Under the pieces are notes generated by a model, which was not told where the DNA came from, made no database searches, and saw nothing but the letters and a program-made list of their open reading frames with translations. Made by a program: the position numbers and the translations under genes. DNA of 13,972 nucleotides, from contig DATMFW010000056.1 in the NCBI GenBank assembly GCA_035556655.1, forward strand, positions 1-13,972, written 5' to 3'. This DNA is from JBDSKH01 sp035556655. Its GTDB lineage: Bacteria > Actinomycetota > Actinomycetes > Actinomycetales > Microbacteriaceae. Of the stretch, positions 13,896 through 13,972 are shown in pieces (positions within the stretch are counted from its first letter, which is position 1; each line of letters opens with the position of its first letter).

Positions 13896-13969
13896 GGCTG
13901 AGTAGCTCAGTTGGTGAGAGCGCACGACTCATAATCGTGAGGTCGCGGGTTCGAATCCCGCCTCAGCTA
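13896..13969 (+). tRNA. tRNA-Met (anticodon CAT, elongator type)
   Basis: The acceptor stem is GGCTGAG (13896-13902) with CTCAGCT (13962-13968), the first pair being a G-T wobble, and discriminator A. The anticodon stem is CACGA/TCGTG with CAT at 13930-13932. The T arm is GCGGGTTCGAATCCCGC. The anticodon arm lacks the three G-C pairs of an initiator tRNA, so it is an elongator. A lysidine-modified tRNA-Ile(CAT) is a possible alternative. It lies 43 bp after tRNA-Thr, and both are probably in one transcript. CCA is not encoded. Confidence 0.92.
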
Positions 13970-13972
13970 CAC

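Overview
The window is chromosomal DNA from a high-GC actinobacterium, most likely a member of Microbacteriaceae. This rests on the strongly G/C-biased third codon positions, frequent GTG starts, TANNNT -10 elements placed right before start codons, a men gene cluster with an FprA-type reductase, and interspersed palindromic repeats of a kind I associate with this family. The genes are mostly housekeeping. I found no phage, IS element, CRISPR array or defence system.

Layout. (1) Positions 1-5937 are a menaquinone block: the 3' end of menD, then a polyphosphate kinase 2 gene (ppk2) running toward menF on the minus strand. menF diverges from menG, which is followed by an overlapping long-chain polyprenyl diphosphate synthase gene and fprA. 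MenF and MenD make early head-group intermediates, the polyprenyl synthase makes the isoprenoid tail, and MenG does the final C-methylation. (2) Positions 5938-6068 hold a palindromic repeat cluster between convergent fprA and cls. (3) cls and yajQ lie on the minus strand, and yajQ diverges from a membrane-anchored lytic transglycosylase-like gene with only 22 bp between the start codons. (4) tRNA-Tyr is followed 18 bp later by an inositol monophosphatase-family gene, then by two tandem paralogous M23 peptidase genes. (5) A GH13 alpha-glucosidase-type gene on the minus strand has a candidate LacI-type operator at its promoter. (6) tRNA-Thr(GGT) and tRNA-Met(CAT) close the window.

Most notable signals. 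An interspersed palindromic element supplies the last codons and the stop codon of two unrelated genes, ppk2 and the GH13 gene. The two M23 paralogues share a bipartite upstream block with identical 17-nt spacing and a Cys-X-Gly-Cys motif beside the zinc site. Two divergent gene pairs have overlapping -10 elements, and many genes look leaderless. The IMPase-like gene may be expressed from a transcript processed from tRNA-Tyr. No clearly new multi-gene system is visible; the interest lies in these regulatory and repeat features.
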